Shown here in pieces: positions 16,555 to 25,984 of a stretch of 64,000 nucleotides of DNA. Every line of letters begins with the position of its first letter. The first letter of the stretch is position 1. Source of the stretch: Paenarthrobacter sp. A20 (lineage in GTDB: Bacteria > Actinomycetota > Actinomycetes > Actinomycetales > Micrococcaceae); assembly GCF_024168825.1 (NCBI RefSeq), contig NZ_JALJWH010000001.1, forward strand, positions 4,774,001 through 4,838,000, in the 5' to 3' direction. The notes under the pieces were generated by a model. It was not told the DNA's origin. It searched no databases and saw only the letters and a list, made by a program, of their open reading frames with translations. A program made the translations under genes and the position numbers.

Positions 16555-18453
16555 CTAAAGAGTGACGTGCTCTGTGGGATTCCCCCAGAACTGGATCTCC
16601 CCGGAGGCGAGGAGCTCATCGTCGGAGGCGGTCCAAGTGTGACCCGACCCGCCCCGGTGTTGGTAGTAGTTATATCGGTCTGAGGAATAGATCTTTCCCC
16701 CGGACTCAATGATGGCCTTGAGAAACTCTGTGTCTTCCCCGCGGTTAATGTCGTCGAAAGGATGCCGTTCGAAGACTTCGCGATGGGCCATGATCGTGGG
16801 GCCCATCACCATGTGGCTGAACCGGTGCTCCATATGGTCAAATCTCAATACTGCAGCGTTTCGGCTGGCTATGTACATGAAATGGGCAAGCTTTCCAACG
16901 ACGTCGGCACCGGAATAGGTCAACGCGTGCAGTTGGTCCGCCAGATAGTTCGGCCCGTAATAGTCGTCGTCGTCCATCTTGGTCAATACGGAATGGTTCG
17001 CCGCACTGGCACAAGCATTGAGGCAAGCTCCCAGACTGGTGGTTTCCGGCTCCTGAAGAAGGATCAGGTTCATCACGTCGTACTTCTCCTGCAGCGCACG
17101 GATTTCACTCTTGCCAGGTGTAAAACCGTGAGTCAAGAGGACCAGCTCGACCGCGACTCCACGTTGTGCCCCAATTGTCCTAAAAACGTGTTCCATCTGA
17201 TGGGGCCGAATGGTGGACACAAGGGCGCTGACAGGGTTGGCAACGATGGGTCGCCGGCGGTGCGGCATGGCGAGTTCAAGGACTTGCTCAGCGCGGTGGG
17301 CATACGTGTGCTCAGCCCATATCCGCCGCTGCGCCAGGTGGACAGATCGGTCGTTAAGTTCCGAGCTACGTATGAGCGCCTTGATTACATCTGCGGCTTG
17401 TTCGGACGTCGATACGCTGTGTATCTCGCCGTCGGGGAAGAACCGCGGAAGGGCATGGCTCTCTGTCGTCACCACAGGAGTACCAGAAGCGGAAATTTCG
17501 AAGATACGTCGGGCGCACATGCTCGGAGAATCCACAACGGAGTTTACATTCAGGAATACCTTGTAGGCCTTATAGGCCGTGAGCATCCGGTCGTAGTCCA
17601 ATGACCCCACGACATGCTCGTCATAGGGCGCCGGGAACTGATAATTCGGTTCCCCGCCAAACTGGCGAGAGAAGATCTCCAATCCGGTCTTCAGCTTTTC
17701 CGAACCCTCGATGGCTCCGTCAAGAAGCAAGCGCATCTGTTCTCGACGCTCTGGATATTTATGCGCAAAATACATACCAGCGAATGCTACGTCGCGGGCA
17801 TGCCTACCCTCCGTCGGACGAACCGGATTGTGAATGGCCGGCTGGGCAGCGAATGGAAGGACCGAGATTCGGTCATGTCCTAGAGCTTTTCGATACTCAG
17901 GAACTTTGTTCTCATCTGAGGTGAAGACGACGTCAAACTCTCTGGCCGCTGGCAGGAAGTCCTCGAAGTGTGGTGGATCTTCCTTGTTCCAAAAGACCGT
18001 TGGTACGTCGTTCTCACGGCACCAACGCAAAAGACCGAGGATTTCGGGCTTTGGCCCGGAAGTGCCCGTCAACTGGTACTTCCAGGACCCGCCGTTGCCG
18101 TTCCAGGCGGACTCTACAAATAGGAAGTCAATGCGCTTATCCTGGAGATCCTTCAGCCAGGTGTCCTTCTTGAGTGCAACGATCTCCCACTCATATGCGA
18201 ACGCTCGAGCGGAGAAATCATCCAAGATCACGCCCACTCTGAGATCTGCCCTGCGCGGAGACGAAGAGGGAAACTCAAACGGCTCGAAAGACAGCGAACG
18301 ACCATCCTTGTTACGGACCATAGTTCCCTTAGCAGTGCCAAAGGTGCCCGCGGAGTTCGCTTTCTGGCGCCGATACCACTGCCGCAGTTGTGAGAGGCCA
18401 CCCTTGCGTAGGTGCCATGCAGCGGTTCTAAGAGACGTTGAACTCCGCGTCAT
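16555..18453 (-). CDS. Bifunctional CgeB-like / GT2 glycosyltransferase
   Basis: The 632-residue protein fuses an N-terminal CgeB-like GT domain (about residues 60-400; FWNKEDPPHFEDFLP, FAGMYFAHKYPERREQM, FLNVNSV, MCARRIFEIS) to a C-terminal GT-A (GT2) domain (about 410-630). The GT2 domain has the metal-binding run MDDDDYYGPNYL (Asp494-497) and a later NRGEDTEFL catalytic-acid block, so it looks active. Two transferase domains in one polypeptide suggest two consecutive sugar additions. Its start overlaps the ABC ATPase stop by ATGA (18453-18450). It is a paralogue of the gene at 11466-13127, which has lost the GT2 residues. Confidence 0.8.
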   Translation of the reverse strand: MTRSSTSLRTAAWHLRKGGLSQLRQWYRRQKANSAGTFGTAKGTMVRNKDGRSLSFEPFEFPSSSPRRADLRVGVILDDFSARAFAYEWEIVALKKDTWLKDLQDKRIDFLFVESAWNGNGGSWKYQLTGTSGPKPEILGLLRWCRENDVPTVFWNKEDPPHFEDFLPAAREFDVVFTSDENKVPEYRKALGHDRISVLPFAAQPAIHNPVRPTEGRHARDVAFAGMYFAHKYPERREQMRLLLDGAIEGSEKLKTGLEIFSRQFGGEPNYQFPAPYDEHVVGSLDYDRMLTAYKAYKVFLNVNSVVDSPSMCARRIFEISASGTPVVTTESHALPRFFPDGEIHSVSTSEQAADVIKALIRSSELNDRSVHLAQRRIWAEHTYAHRAEQVLELAMPHRRRPIVANPVSALVSTIRPHQMEHVFRTIGAQRGVAVELVLLTHGFTPGKSEIRALQEKYDVMNLILLQEPETTSLGACLNACASAANHSVLTKMDDDDYYGPNYLADQLHALTYSGADVVGKLAHFMYIASRNAAVLRFDHMEHRFSHMVMGPTIMAHREVFERHPFDDINRGEDTEFLKAIIESGGKIYSSDRYNYYQHRGGSGHTWTASDDELLASGEIQFWGNPTEHVTL

Positions 18454-19340
18454 GCCCGGCTCCTGCGCATCTTACTTCTAGCCAAGACTTCGGTCATCTG
18501 GAGATTCGCACGCGCTTCGTCCCTAATTTTGGCAGCGGACAAGTTGTTGCCCTTCGCCAGTTGGCCGGTGAAATCCTGGTAGGCCTTGACGGTTTCAGCC
18601 GGATCACCGTCCATGATGAGGTGGCCTTTATCCAACCAGATAACCCGAGTACACATCTTGGTGATGGTGTCCAGCGAGTGGCTGACCAGGAAGACGCAGC
18701 CAGCCTGTTCCCGAAGTTGATCCATTCGTCGCTTGCTGCGATCGCCAAACTGGGCATCACCGGTGTTCAGGGCCTCGTCCACAAGTAGAATTTCCGGGTC
18801 GATGCTCGCCGCAATTGCGAAGCGCAACCTTGAGGCCATGCCGGAAGAATACGACTTCATCGGCAAATAAATGGAATCTTCCAGCCCGCATAGCTCGACG
18901 ATGCTCGCAAACTTTTGGTCGATTTCCTGCCGACTCATCCCCATGGCAAGGCAGCCCAGCACAACGTTCTGGTGCCCGGACAAGTCAGGCATGAGAGCAG
19001 CGTTGACGCCCAACATGATAGGCGTACTGGAAGCGAAGACAGCGCCCGAAGATGGTCTGACCTGTCCGCTGATGAGCTTCATCAGCGTGCTCTTTCCGGA
19101 ACCGTTCCGACCAATGATTCCCACGGACTCGCCCCGTTCAACAACGAGAGAGAGCTCGTAGAGCGCGCGCACAGTGACCGTATTGGGTCTACGCCCCAAC
19201 CTGCTCATAAAACTGGTATCCCGGCGTTCCTGAGCAACCGCCTCTGAGTCCGTCGTGACCACCCGGTACTCCATGGCCGCCCGGTCCACGACTACACACG
19301 GATGCCCTTCAACGTCCAGGACTTGCTCAGCCGCGACCAT
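18450..19340 (-). CDS. Polysaccharide/teichoic-acid type ABC exporter, ATP-binding protein
   Basis: This ATPase powers export of an undecaprenyl-linked glycan through the adjacent permease. The 296-residue protein has Walker A GRNGSGKST, an ABC signature of the Wzt/TagH variety (YSSGMASRLRFA rather than LSGGQ), Walker B EILLVDEALNTGD and the H-loop VFLVSHS. The C-terminal extension is short, as in TagH-like rather than long Wzt proteins with a glycan-binding domain. I chose the ATG at 19340 (preceded by GAGGAA), which overlaps the permease by 14 nt; the in-frame start at 19469 would lie deep inside the permease gene. Confidence 0.9.
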   Translation of the reverse strand: MVAAEQVLDVEGHPCVVVDRAAMEYRVVTTDSEAVAQERRDTSFMSRLGRRPNTVTVRALYELSLVVERGESVGIIGRNGSGKSTLMKLISGQVRPSSGAVFASSTPIMLGVNAALMPDLSGHQNVVLGCLAMGMSRQEIDQKFASIVELCGLEDSIYLPMKSYSSGMASRLRFAIAASIDPEILLVDEALNTGDAQFGDRSKRRMDQLREQAGCVFLVSHSLDTITKMCTRVIWLDKGHLIMDGDPAETVKAYQDFTGQLAKGNNLSAAKIRDEARANLQMTEVLARSKMRRSRA

Positions 19341-20214
19341 AGGATTCCTCCCCTTGCCAGAAGAAGACGAGTCCGACCACAAGCGCGCCCAGCGCCCAGA
19401 CTGCGAGGGTTGCCCAAGATTGCCAGGTAGGAGGCTGGGCATAGAGAATGCAATTGCGAAGGATGTCAATGACGTTGAAGAGCGGATTCATCTTCAAAAC
19501 AGCCAGCAATTCCGGATGCGTTACGAAGCGCTCGTACGAGTAGAAAATGGCGGAGCCGTACATCCACGCACGCATGAAGAACGGCAGCAAATGCGTTGCG
19601 TCATGGACCCGCGAGATGATGCGCGCCAAGATCAACCCAACACCAAGGTTGAAGAGCGCCTGGAGCAACAGAGCCGGAATGATAAGCACCCACAGCCAGG
19701 TAATCTTCTCCACTGGCGGGATCAACACGATGATCAGGAGCATAGCCAGGATCAGGGGTACGTTTGCCATCATTTCCCTGATATTCAGGCCAATGGGCAA
19801 CGTAGCGCGTGGGAAGTTGAACGCTTGAACCACGGACTTATTGCTGTGAATGGACCTGGCGCCGCTGGTGATGGCCCCAGAGGTACCTTGGAAGATAAAA
19901 ATTCCGATAACCAGGTAGCCAACATAATTCTCAATGCCACCGCTTGTTTGAAGCAGCAACCCAAAGATCACGTAATAGGTCAGTCCGTTGAAGATCGGGT
20001 TGAGTAGGAGCCAAGCGCTGCCCAAGCGGTCACGGCGAGTACCGCTCTGGACTCTAGCTCGGGCGTCGTAGTAAATAAACTCCCGGAAGTCCCAAAGCTG
20101 GACAAGATAGTCCAAGAAGCCAGGGCGCGCGCCGACGCGCGTCAAGCGCCGCATATCCACAGCCAGCGGCTGCACCACTGCTGGCTCTGGCAAAAGTGCC
20201 TTTTTCGCCGACAT
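19327..20214 (-). CDS. Polysaccharide/teichoic-acid type ABC exporter, permease
   Basis: The 295-residue integral membrane protein has about six predicted helices and the ABC-2 features of Wzm/TagG permeases: an N-terminal amphipathic FREFIYYDARARVQSGTRRDRLGSAW segment in two parts, then LLNPIFNGLTYYVIF. It exports the lipid-linked glycan with the overlapping ATPase. Its start overlaps the upstream GT4 stop as TGATG at 20216-20212. The presence of an ABC exporter implies that the glycan is completed in the cytoplasm, so no Wzy polymerase is expected in this locus. Confidence 0.9.
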   Translation of the reverse strand: MSAKKALLPEPAVVQPLAVDMRRLTRVGARPGFLDYLVQLWDFREFIYYDARARVQSGTRRDRLGSAWLLLNPIFNGLTYYVIFGLLLQTSGGIENYVGYLVIGIFIFQGTSGAITSGARSIHSNKSVVQAFNFPRATLPIGLNIREMMANVPLILAMLLIIVLIPPVEKITWLWVLIIPALLLQALFNLGVGLILARIISRVHDATHLLPFFMRAWMYGSAIFYSYERFVTHPELLAVLKMNPLFNVIDILRNCILYAQPPTWQSWATLAVWALGALVVGLVFFWQGEESYGRG

Positions 20215-21965
20215 CAGCTGACCCTCCTCCTATAGTTAGACGCCAAAGTTTCATAAGCCTGGCCGTACGCCTGAGCGTTGGCCTGCCACGTCCTCGTGGC
20301 TAATACATACTCCCTGCCCGCGATTCCCATTCGCCGGCGTAATCCTTCATCGTCCAGCAACTCCAGCAGAACCTCCGCCAGCCGCTCAGGATCCTCGGCC
20401 TTGGCCATCCTGCCGTTGACGCCGTCTTGCACTATTTCCCGGAGAGCATCCAGGTCGCTGGCCACGACCGGCCGGGCTGAGGCGAGTGCCTCCACGGGCT
20501 TCAGCGGCGTTACTGCCTGGGTCACTGCCGAATCCTTGCGAGGCACTACGAAAACATCCAATGCCAAGTGAAAAAGTCGCGCCTGTTCAGGCCGAACCCG
20601 CCCGGTGAAGATGGTTCGATCGGAAAGTCCCAAACGCTCTACTTGGTCCTTGAGTCCAGGAGCGGCCGTGCCATCCCCTACCAAGACCAGCTTCAACTTT
20701 GGCAGCCGTGGCGCTAACAGCGCAAATGCTGTGACGAGGTCGTCAAGGCCCTCGTAGCCAACAAGGCTACTGACTGTCCCCATATATAGGGCGTTGGGAT
20801 CCAGCCCCAGCGCTTGTCGTGCGTCCCGATGCCCCAGCGGAGGTTCCAAGTAGGAACCGCCAACGGCGTTGGGACTAATCAGGATTTTGTGGTCTGGTAC
20901 ACCGAGCGCAGTGATGTTCCGCTTCATGGACTCGCCAAGGGTGACAACCAAGTCAGCCGAGTGCATTACGTCGGATTCTCGTGCAGTAAAGAGCTCATAG
21001 CGTTCGCTGCTGCGTGCTGCTTCATCGCGGCTGGATGCCCACGTATCTGCCAACTGACCACGGACTTCGTAGACCCACGGAACTTCCAGAGCATTGGCCA
21101 CTTCCCGGACCACAAGTCCGTTGACAAAGTGCGTAGTGGTGTGGATGACCGAAGGCCTGAATTCACGGGCGATGGTGAGAAGCGCGGACGCCTGCTGCTG
21201 TAAGCGGCCGTCCATGGTGCTGGATATATGGCCAGGAAGAATCCGCTCGTATCGAACCCCATCCACGATGTCCCGCTTCTTAGCGGTCAGTGCTCCAATC
21301 TGAACGGGGTACCCCAAACGGGTGGCTGCCAGAGTCTCCCAGCCGGCTTCCTGCTGCGCAGTCAGTATGGAATGGGTCCGCCGCGCATATCCGCTTCCCG
21401 TGTGAGGTACCGAGTTTGTCAGCAGGTGGAGCACTCGACGCGGTTCCGCTTCCACCGGGGCCGCTGGCAGCGCTGGACTCCAGCTGCTGAACACCTTGAG
21501 CTCCGACTCAAGCCGCCGCCGTTGCTTCTCCATGCTGCCTGTTCGGCCTTGAAGAACGGCGATAGCTCCGCTCATATCGCCGTCGTACCATTTACGTCTG
21601 GCCACCGTCGCTGGTGTCCGCTTAGAGCTGCCAGCCAGCCTCAGGAGAGTGTCTGCCCACTGAGGCTTGCCGGCTGCGACGGCGACCTCAGCAGCTTTAC
21701 GTGCGGGCTCTGGTTCGACGCCGGACGCTTGCAAGGTCTCAAAGCGCCGGATTAGTCCCGCTTCCTGTCCCGCGGCAAGGCTGGCCAGCAGGAAAAGAGG
21801 TCGACCTGACGACGGCGAGAGCCGTGAGATGAAGCGTGCAGCAGGCCTTGTGAAACCAGGCGGCAGCTTTCTCAAGATTTGAAGAACCAAGACAAACGGA
21901 GCCTCGGTTATGTGCTCAGATAAAGTTCCGGCAGTCAGCCTGACATTGCGAAGGAATTGGATCAC
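20214..21965 (-). CDS. GT4 family glycosyltransferase with N-terminal extension
   Basis: The 583-residue cytoplasmic protein has an N-terminal helical region of about 170 residues without clear family match, followed by a GT-B fold of family GT4: acceptor-lobe VLHLLTNSVPHTGSGYARRTHS and the donor lobe with GTVSSLVGYEGLDDLV, LVLVGDGTAAPGL and the terminal EALASARPVVASDLDALREIV block. GT4 enzymes are retaining and use nucleotide sugars. I chose GTG at 21965, which overlaps the upstream stop as GTGA; longer frames would run into the preceding gene. The neighbouring exporter and WecC point to cell-wall glycan assembly. Confidence 0.85.
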   Translation of the reverse strand: MIQFLRNVRLTAGTLSEHITEAPFVLVLQILRKLPPGFTRPAARFISRLSPSSGRPLFLLASLAAGQEAGLIRRFETLQASGVEPEPARKAAEVAVAAGKPQWADTLLRLAGSSKRTPATVARRKWYDGDMSGAIAVLQGRTGSMEKQRRRLESELKVFSSWSPALPAAPVEAEPRRVLHLLTNSVPHTGSGYARRTHSILTAQQEAGWETLAATRLGYPVQIGALTAKKRDIVDGVRYERILPGHISSTMDGRLQQQASALLTIAREFRPSVIHTTTHFVNGLVVREVANALEVPWVYEVRGQLADTWASSRDEAARSSERYELFTARESDVMHSADLVVTLGESMKRNITALGVPDHKILISPNAVGGSYLEPPLGHRDARQALGLDPNALYMGTVSSLVGYEGLDDLVTAFALLAPRLPKLKLVLVGDGTAAPGLKDQVERLGLSDRTIFTGRVRPEQARLFHLALDVFVVPRKDSAVTQAVTPLKPVEALASARPVVASDLDALREIVQDGVNGRMAKAEDPERLAEVLLELLDDEGLRRRMGIAGREYVLATRTWQANAQAYGQAYETLASNYRRRVS

Positions 21966-23236
21966 GACGTATGCTCCCGGTCTCGGATGTAGCCCGGACG
22001 CACAAGAGCAGAGATTGTCTCCATATACTTGACCGCTAGCTGAGCGTAATCCGCGTTGTCGCGAACCCACTCACGTCCACTGGCGCCGGATGCCAACCGG
22101 CTACGGTCAGCTGCGAGCTCACGCCATAATTGCGCCACGGCCTCAGGGTTGGCGGGTACCACGTCGCCCCCTCCAGCCTCAAGGATGATCCGTTCAGCTT
22201 CCCCCCGCACGATGGCTGTGACGTGCCTTCCAATGGCAAGGACTTCATACGTCTTGGACGGCACTGTGGTCTCAAAGGACTTCCAGTCGTCGCGGAGGGA
22301 AACGATACACGTATCCGCTGCACGATATTTTTCAACCACTTCCGGCCCTTGAAGGGATGGAAAGAACGTGACCGGCGCATTCAGTTCACGCGCCAGCTTC
22401 ACCAATTGGGGGCGACTGGTGCCGTGGCCGACGAGTGTCAAATGGAACGCGTCACCTAGGAGTGCGCTCGCGCGTATGAGTATATCCAAGCGCTGGCTTT
22501 TACCGTGGTTTCCTAGGTAAAGGGCGTGAAAGGTGTCTCGATGTGTTGCCGGCGGTTCCAGCAAGGGTATTGAGTTGAGATCGAGTCCGTTGCTAACTGT
22601 AACCACATTTTTCAGGCCACGATCCCGCAACGTGTCTGCGAAGCCCTCTGTTACTGTCACCACCAGATCTGCTCGCTGTTGCACGTATTCCACAACGCGC
22701 TCAACCAGGCTCTTCACGCTGCCTTGGACCATTCGTGCATCTCGCGCAAGATCCGGCCAAGCGTCCCGCATCTCGACAATGAACGGCACCCTACGGAATT
22801 TGGAGAGGATGTATCCGGTGGCCAGCGTGGGGAGACTCGGCGCGGTGGCAAGAATTGCGTCTGGTTTCTTGCCGCCCAGCCCTGCAGGAACGGACATGAC
22901 GGCCGAAAAAAGCTGATCTATAAAGCGCGCCAGGGACGATGTGCCTAGGTGCCGCAAGTACGGGACACGGCGGATAGTTTCGCCGTGGGGTCCTCTTTGA
23001 TGTGAGAAGGCAATCCCAGCTTCCCTGCGGGGTAGGTTGCGCCGGCCGTTGGGATAGTGCGCCACGGGAGCCACAACGTCTACATCCCACCCAGCCCGCC
23101 GAAACTCCCGTGTCAGGGACATCCACCTGCGCTGCGGAGGACTGTGTTCTGGCCAGTAGGAGTGAGTGAGGAGCATGAGGCGCATCGGTAATGCAGGATT
23201 TTCCGCGGCCTTCTTCCCGGGGAGGGAGTAACCCAT
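21962..23236 (-). CDS. GT4 family glycosyltransferase
   Basis: This GT-B glycosyltransferase has the N-terminal lobe starting MRLMLLTHSYWPEHSPPQRR, the VEMRDAWPD motif, and the donor lobe with YLGNHGKSQRLDILI, LTLVGHGTSRPQL and SLRDDWKSFETTVPSKTYEVLAIG. It is similar in outline to WbuB/WcaI-like transferases. The start is uncertain. ATG at 23236 begins 4 nt after the upstream stop, giving 424 residues. ATG at 23185 gives the classic GT4 beginning with 407 residues. Neither has a strong ribosome-binding site, so coupling to the upstream gene is likely. Confidence 0.85.
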   Translation of the reverse strand: MGYSLPGKKAAENPALPMRLMLLTHSYWPEHSPPQRRWMSLTREFRRAGWDVDVVAPVAHYPNGRRNLPRREAGIAFSHQRGPHGETIRRVPYLRHLGTSSLARFIDQLFSAVMSVPAGLGGKKPDAILATAPSLPTLATGYILSKFRRVPFIVEMRDAWPDLARDARMVQGSVKSLVERVVEYVQQRADLVVTVTEGFADTLRDRGLKNVVTVSNGLDLNSIPLLEPPATHRDTFHALYLGNHGKSQRLDILIRASALLGDAFHLTLVGHGTSRPQLVKLARELNAPVTFFPSLQGPEVVEKYRAADTCIVSLRDDWKSFETTVPSKTYEVLAIGRHVTAIVRGEAERIILEAGGGDVVPANPEAVAQLWRELAADRSRLASGASGREWVRDNADYAQLAVKYMETISALVRPGYIRDREHTS

Positions 23237-23240
23237 CGGC

Positions 23241-23951
23241 CTACTTGCCGTTGAGGCGGGGTCCGGGGACTCCCTTGGATCGCAAAGCGCGGAAGTAGGC
23301 CACACCAAGAAGGATCAACACGAGGACGGTAAGGCCTTGCACAATAGGGTTATTGTCAGCAACGGGTGCCAAAGCCACCTTCAGGGGGCCTGCGATGTCC
23401 GCACTGACAACTGGCGGAGCGACAGTCTTTGTAGCCGCTGGCGTGGGAGTGGGCGTCGGCTCAGGGGAAGTCGTCATGGACTCCACCGGCGTTTCCGGTT
23501 CGACGAAGTAGCCTTGCACCCCAGCATCGGTGGGAGTCACAGGAACTGGTGAGCCCTGAGCCGGCGCGACGGGAACGACTGGTTCAACCACAGGCGGAGC
23601 CGGGGGCTGGGTGACGGCCGGAACGACAGGTGCGGGCTCCTCGGTAGGCTGAACCGGTGCGGGCGTGGGCTCTGGATCCAAGGGCGTCAGAGTCGGAACT
23701 GGTTCAACAATGGGGGGTACAACTACTGGAGGTGTCACCGGCGTCGTGGGCGTTCCCGGGTCGACCGGTTGCCCGGTTTCCTGCCCAGGTCCGGGTTCCG
23801 TTTCGGTAGCGATGGCAGGCTGGATTCCAAGGAACCCGAGAATGGCCAGCATCAAGACCAAAAGTGCGGCTTGAACACGTTTGATTCCGGTGCCCAACTT
23901 TCCCCCCGTTGTATGTGTTTCAGAACGCCGTAAGAGTTCCATCGATCGCAA
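23241..23951 (-). CDS. Secreted or wall-spanning Pro-rich membrane protein
   Basis: The 236-residue protein has an N-terminal signal/anchor helix (about residues 26-48, AIATETEP cleavage region), a 140-residue Pro/Thr/Val/Glu-rich low-complexity region, and a C-terminal transmembrane helix (about 205-222) ending in a short basic tail. There is no LPXTG motif. This layout suggests a protein spanning the wall with the C-terminus in the membrane. It is the first gene of the minus-strand glycan operon, just upstream of the GT4 gene. It may be a scaffold or spacer for the glycan machinery, but no function is recognised. Confidence 0.6.
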   Translation of the reverse strand: MRSMELLRRSETHTTGGKLGTGIKRVQAALLVLMLAILGFLGIQPAIATETEPGPGQETGQPVDPGTPTTPVTPPVVVPPIVEPVPTLTPLDPEPTPAPVQPTEEPAPVVPAVTQPPAPPVVEPVVPVAPAQGSPVPVTPTDAGVQGYFVEPETPVESMTTSPEPTPTPTPAATKTVAPPVVSADIAGPLKVALAPVADNNPIVQGLTVLVLILLGVAYFRALRSKGVPGPRLNGK

Positions 23952-24145
23952 CCGCCTGAGACTTGGCGGGGCAGGACGTCCACCATCGGAGGGCGACCCG
24001 GATTAGTTTATCGTATGGATTAGAGTCGGTCCTTCGCCGCTACATTACGGCCATCAACTTCGGGGGGCTCCTACAGTCCTCATGTTCATGGCGGTCCCCT
24101 GCCTTGCTAGAGTCGTACCTGCCCGCAGCCGAAACCAAGGAAGAC
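23952..24145. promoter_or_regulatory. Divergent promoter region of the glycan operon and paralogue B
   Basis: This 194-nt gap separates the divergent Pro-rich protein gene and the second DUF4434-like gene, so it must hold promoters for both directions. An AT-rich patch around 24002-24032 is the most promoter-like stretch. I could not assign -10 and -35 boxes with confidence. Confidence 0.35.
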
Positions 24146-25888
24146 ATGCCGCTACGCAAGTTGCCTGAGTGTGAAGCATCTCCCAATTGGTCCAAAAAAC
24201 TGCGTTTCCTCACGGGAATCCGACGTTCATTGGCCGCACTCGCTGGGCTCTCCGTTGCGATACTGGCTACCGCCGGGCTCAGTTCCGTCCAACACGACGG
24301 AGCAAAAGTTGAAACTGCTGAAACACACAGCTCCGAGGCCGCTAGCAAGCCCACCCCAAAGTTAGCCGACCCGACCTATCCAATCACCGGATACTTCATC
24401 TCGGCTAGTTCCCGAGACGCTACGAACTATAAGAAACTTGCAGACATCAAGGCATCCGGCGGCGATACCGTCATCACCTTCGGAATATCGCTCCAGCCTG
24501 CCACCCTCGAATCGCTTCCCCACGACTGCCTGATTAACGGAAAGAATTGTGCCAGGGTCGCCGCTGAATCTCTTAGCGTTGATCGCTATTTCACGTTCTT
24601 GGATGGAAGCAATTGGGGAAGTTCGGCTCTAAAATGCCCGAACGATCGCAAAGTCACGCACAAGGGACAATCCTTTTCCGTGTTGGTCCTGCCCAAACTG
24701 GGGCAGGGCTGCATCTCCTCCAACGGCAAGTATGACGTTGTAGTTGTCGGTGGCAGCAGTTCATCCGCAATTGATCCAGCTCACTCGCTGGCAAAAGCAG
24801 CCACCCAACTAGGCATGAAGTTCTATGCCGGCATGCCCGCTCCTGCGAAGAGAACTGAGCTTCCATATCTGCCGGACATCTCCTATCAGGAAACGCTCAC
24901 TGCCTTTACTGAGCGATTCCTCTCCTACCACGCCACAACCAACGACATGCCAGGACTGGCTGGTTTCTACCACCACACCGAGATGCCACTGACCGACAGT
25001 CCCGCCTTCGACTCGGTCCTAGCCCTATACAGAGTCCAAAATCGTGCCATTCATCGTTACCTCCCCACACGTCAGGCGGTCGTGAGTCCCTACATCGACG
25101 CTCGAGTTGACGGGGGAATCAGTCCAGAAAAGGCGCGAAAGGGGATCCGCAGAATCGCCCAGACTGCCGGAGGCCTTGTGCTAAATATCGCGATCCAGGA
25201 CGGCATGGGCACCGGCAAAGGCGGGGCGTTCAGCGGCAGCGATGCCAACTCCGCAGTTGACCCCTTCGCGGCAACAATCGTGGGCGAGGGTAGTTGGGGC
25301 AATAAGTACCTCGCTCCCAACAAGGACTACTTTTCCGCAGCAGCAGCCGGGATCTCAGGAACAGGAGCCGTGCTTTGGGCCAATCTGGAAGGGATGGCGC
25401 CCGCAACGACCGCAAACGGCTGCGCTGACAGTCTTCGCGGACAGACAACCAAGGCGAGGCTGGACCGCCAGCTTCAACAGATGGGTACAGCCAAGAAAGT
25501 CGTTTCCTTTATGTGGGATGAGTACTTCACCTGCGAAGGAACCGGCACTCCCTTAAAGAAACAAATCGAGTCGGGACTAAGAACCCCCATCATCACCGAC
25601 ACGTATTTTTTCCCCGAATCTGGACGAGTCGAGATTGTCGGTTTCAACCTAAGGGGAAGTACAGCAACACTGAAGTGGGCCAGCCGAAAGGGGCAGCCGC
25701 TTGAGAAGGTGGCAAAGGCAATCAGTCTAAACACCGCGTACGGACTGCAGAAAGGAATGAATCCCAAGCTCCAAATGATCACGGTCAACATCGGTGCCAC
25801 AACCACCACGGCCAAGGGGACCTATTCCGTCAACGTAACCAATGGGTGGGGCGTCAAATCGACGGAGTTTCGTTCCCAGGTCCACTAG
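24146..25888 (+). CDS. Secreted DUF4434-like (TIM-barrel glycosidase-like) protein, paralogue B
   Basis: The 580-residue protein is a clear paralogue of the one at 7188-8843: YPITGYFISASS, ADIKASGGDTVITFG, IQDGMGTGKGGAF, and WANLEGMAP are shared. The N-terminus has a signal peptide or anchor (about residues 28-50, LAALAGLSVAILATAGLSS). Candidate catalytic acids are Glu279 (HTEMP) and Glu415 (WANLEGM). Their 136-residue separation is identical in paralogue A. I chose ATG at 24146 with AAGGAAG just upstream; the longer in-frame start at 23963 has no support. Activity on the locally produced glycan is inferred from context. Confidence 0.7.
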   Translation: MPLRKLPECEASPNWSKKLRFLTGIRRSLAALAGLSVAILATAGLSSVQHDGAKVETAETHSSEAASKPTPKLADPTYPITGYFISASSRDATNYKKLADIKASGGDTVITFGISLQPATLESLPHDCLINGKNCARVAAESLSVDRYFTFLDGSNWGSSALKCPNDRKVTHKGQSFSVLVLPKLGQGCISSNGKYDVVVVGGSSSSAIDPAHSLAKAATQLGMKFYAGMPAPAKRTELPYLPDISYQETLTAFTERFLSYHATTNDMPGLAGFYHHTEMPLTDSPAFDSVLALYRVQNRAIHRYLPTRQAVVSPYIDARVDGGISPEKARKGIRRIAQTAGGLVLNIAIQDGMGTGKGGAFSGSDANSAVDPFAATIVGEGSWGNKYLAPNKDYFSAAAAGISGTGAVLWANLEGMAPATTANGCADSLRGQTTKARLDRQLQQMGTAKKVVSFMWDEYFTCEGTGTPLKKQIESGLRTPIITDTYFFPESGRVEIVGFNLRGSTATLKWASRKGQPLEKVAKAISLNTAYGLQKGMNPKLQMITVNIGATTTTAKGTYSVNVTNGWGVKSTEFRSQVH

Positions 25889-25984
25889 CAACTCCGTCCA
25901 GCGACCTCGTCCGAACGGTCACTGAGCTGGCAACTTCTGCACCTTGATAGAATCATCACTGCTGATGCCAACACCAAGGAACAC

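Noticed and set aside
19341..19469. Upstream in-frame extension of the ABC ATPase
   Set aside because: It would overlap the permease gene by over 140 nt; the ATG at 19340 has a good ribosome-binding site.
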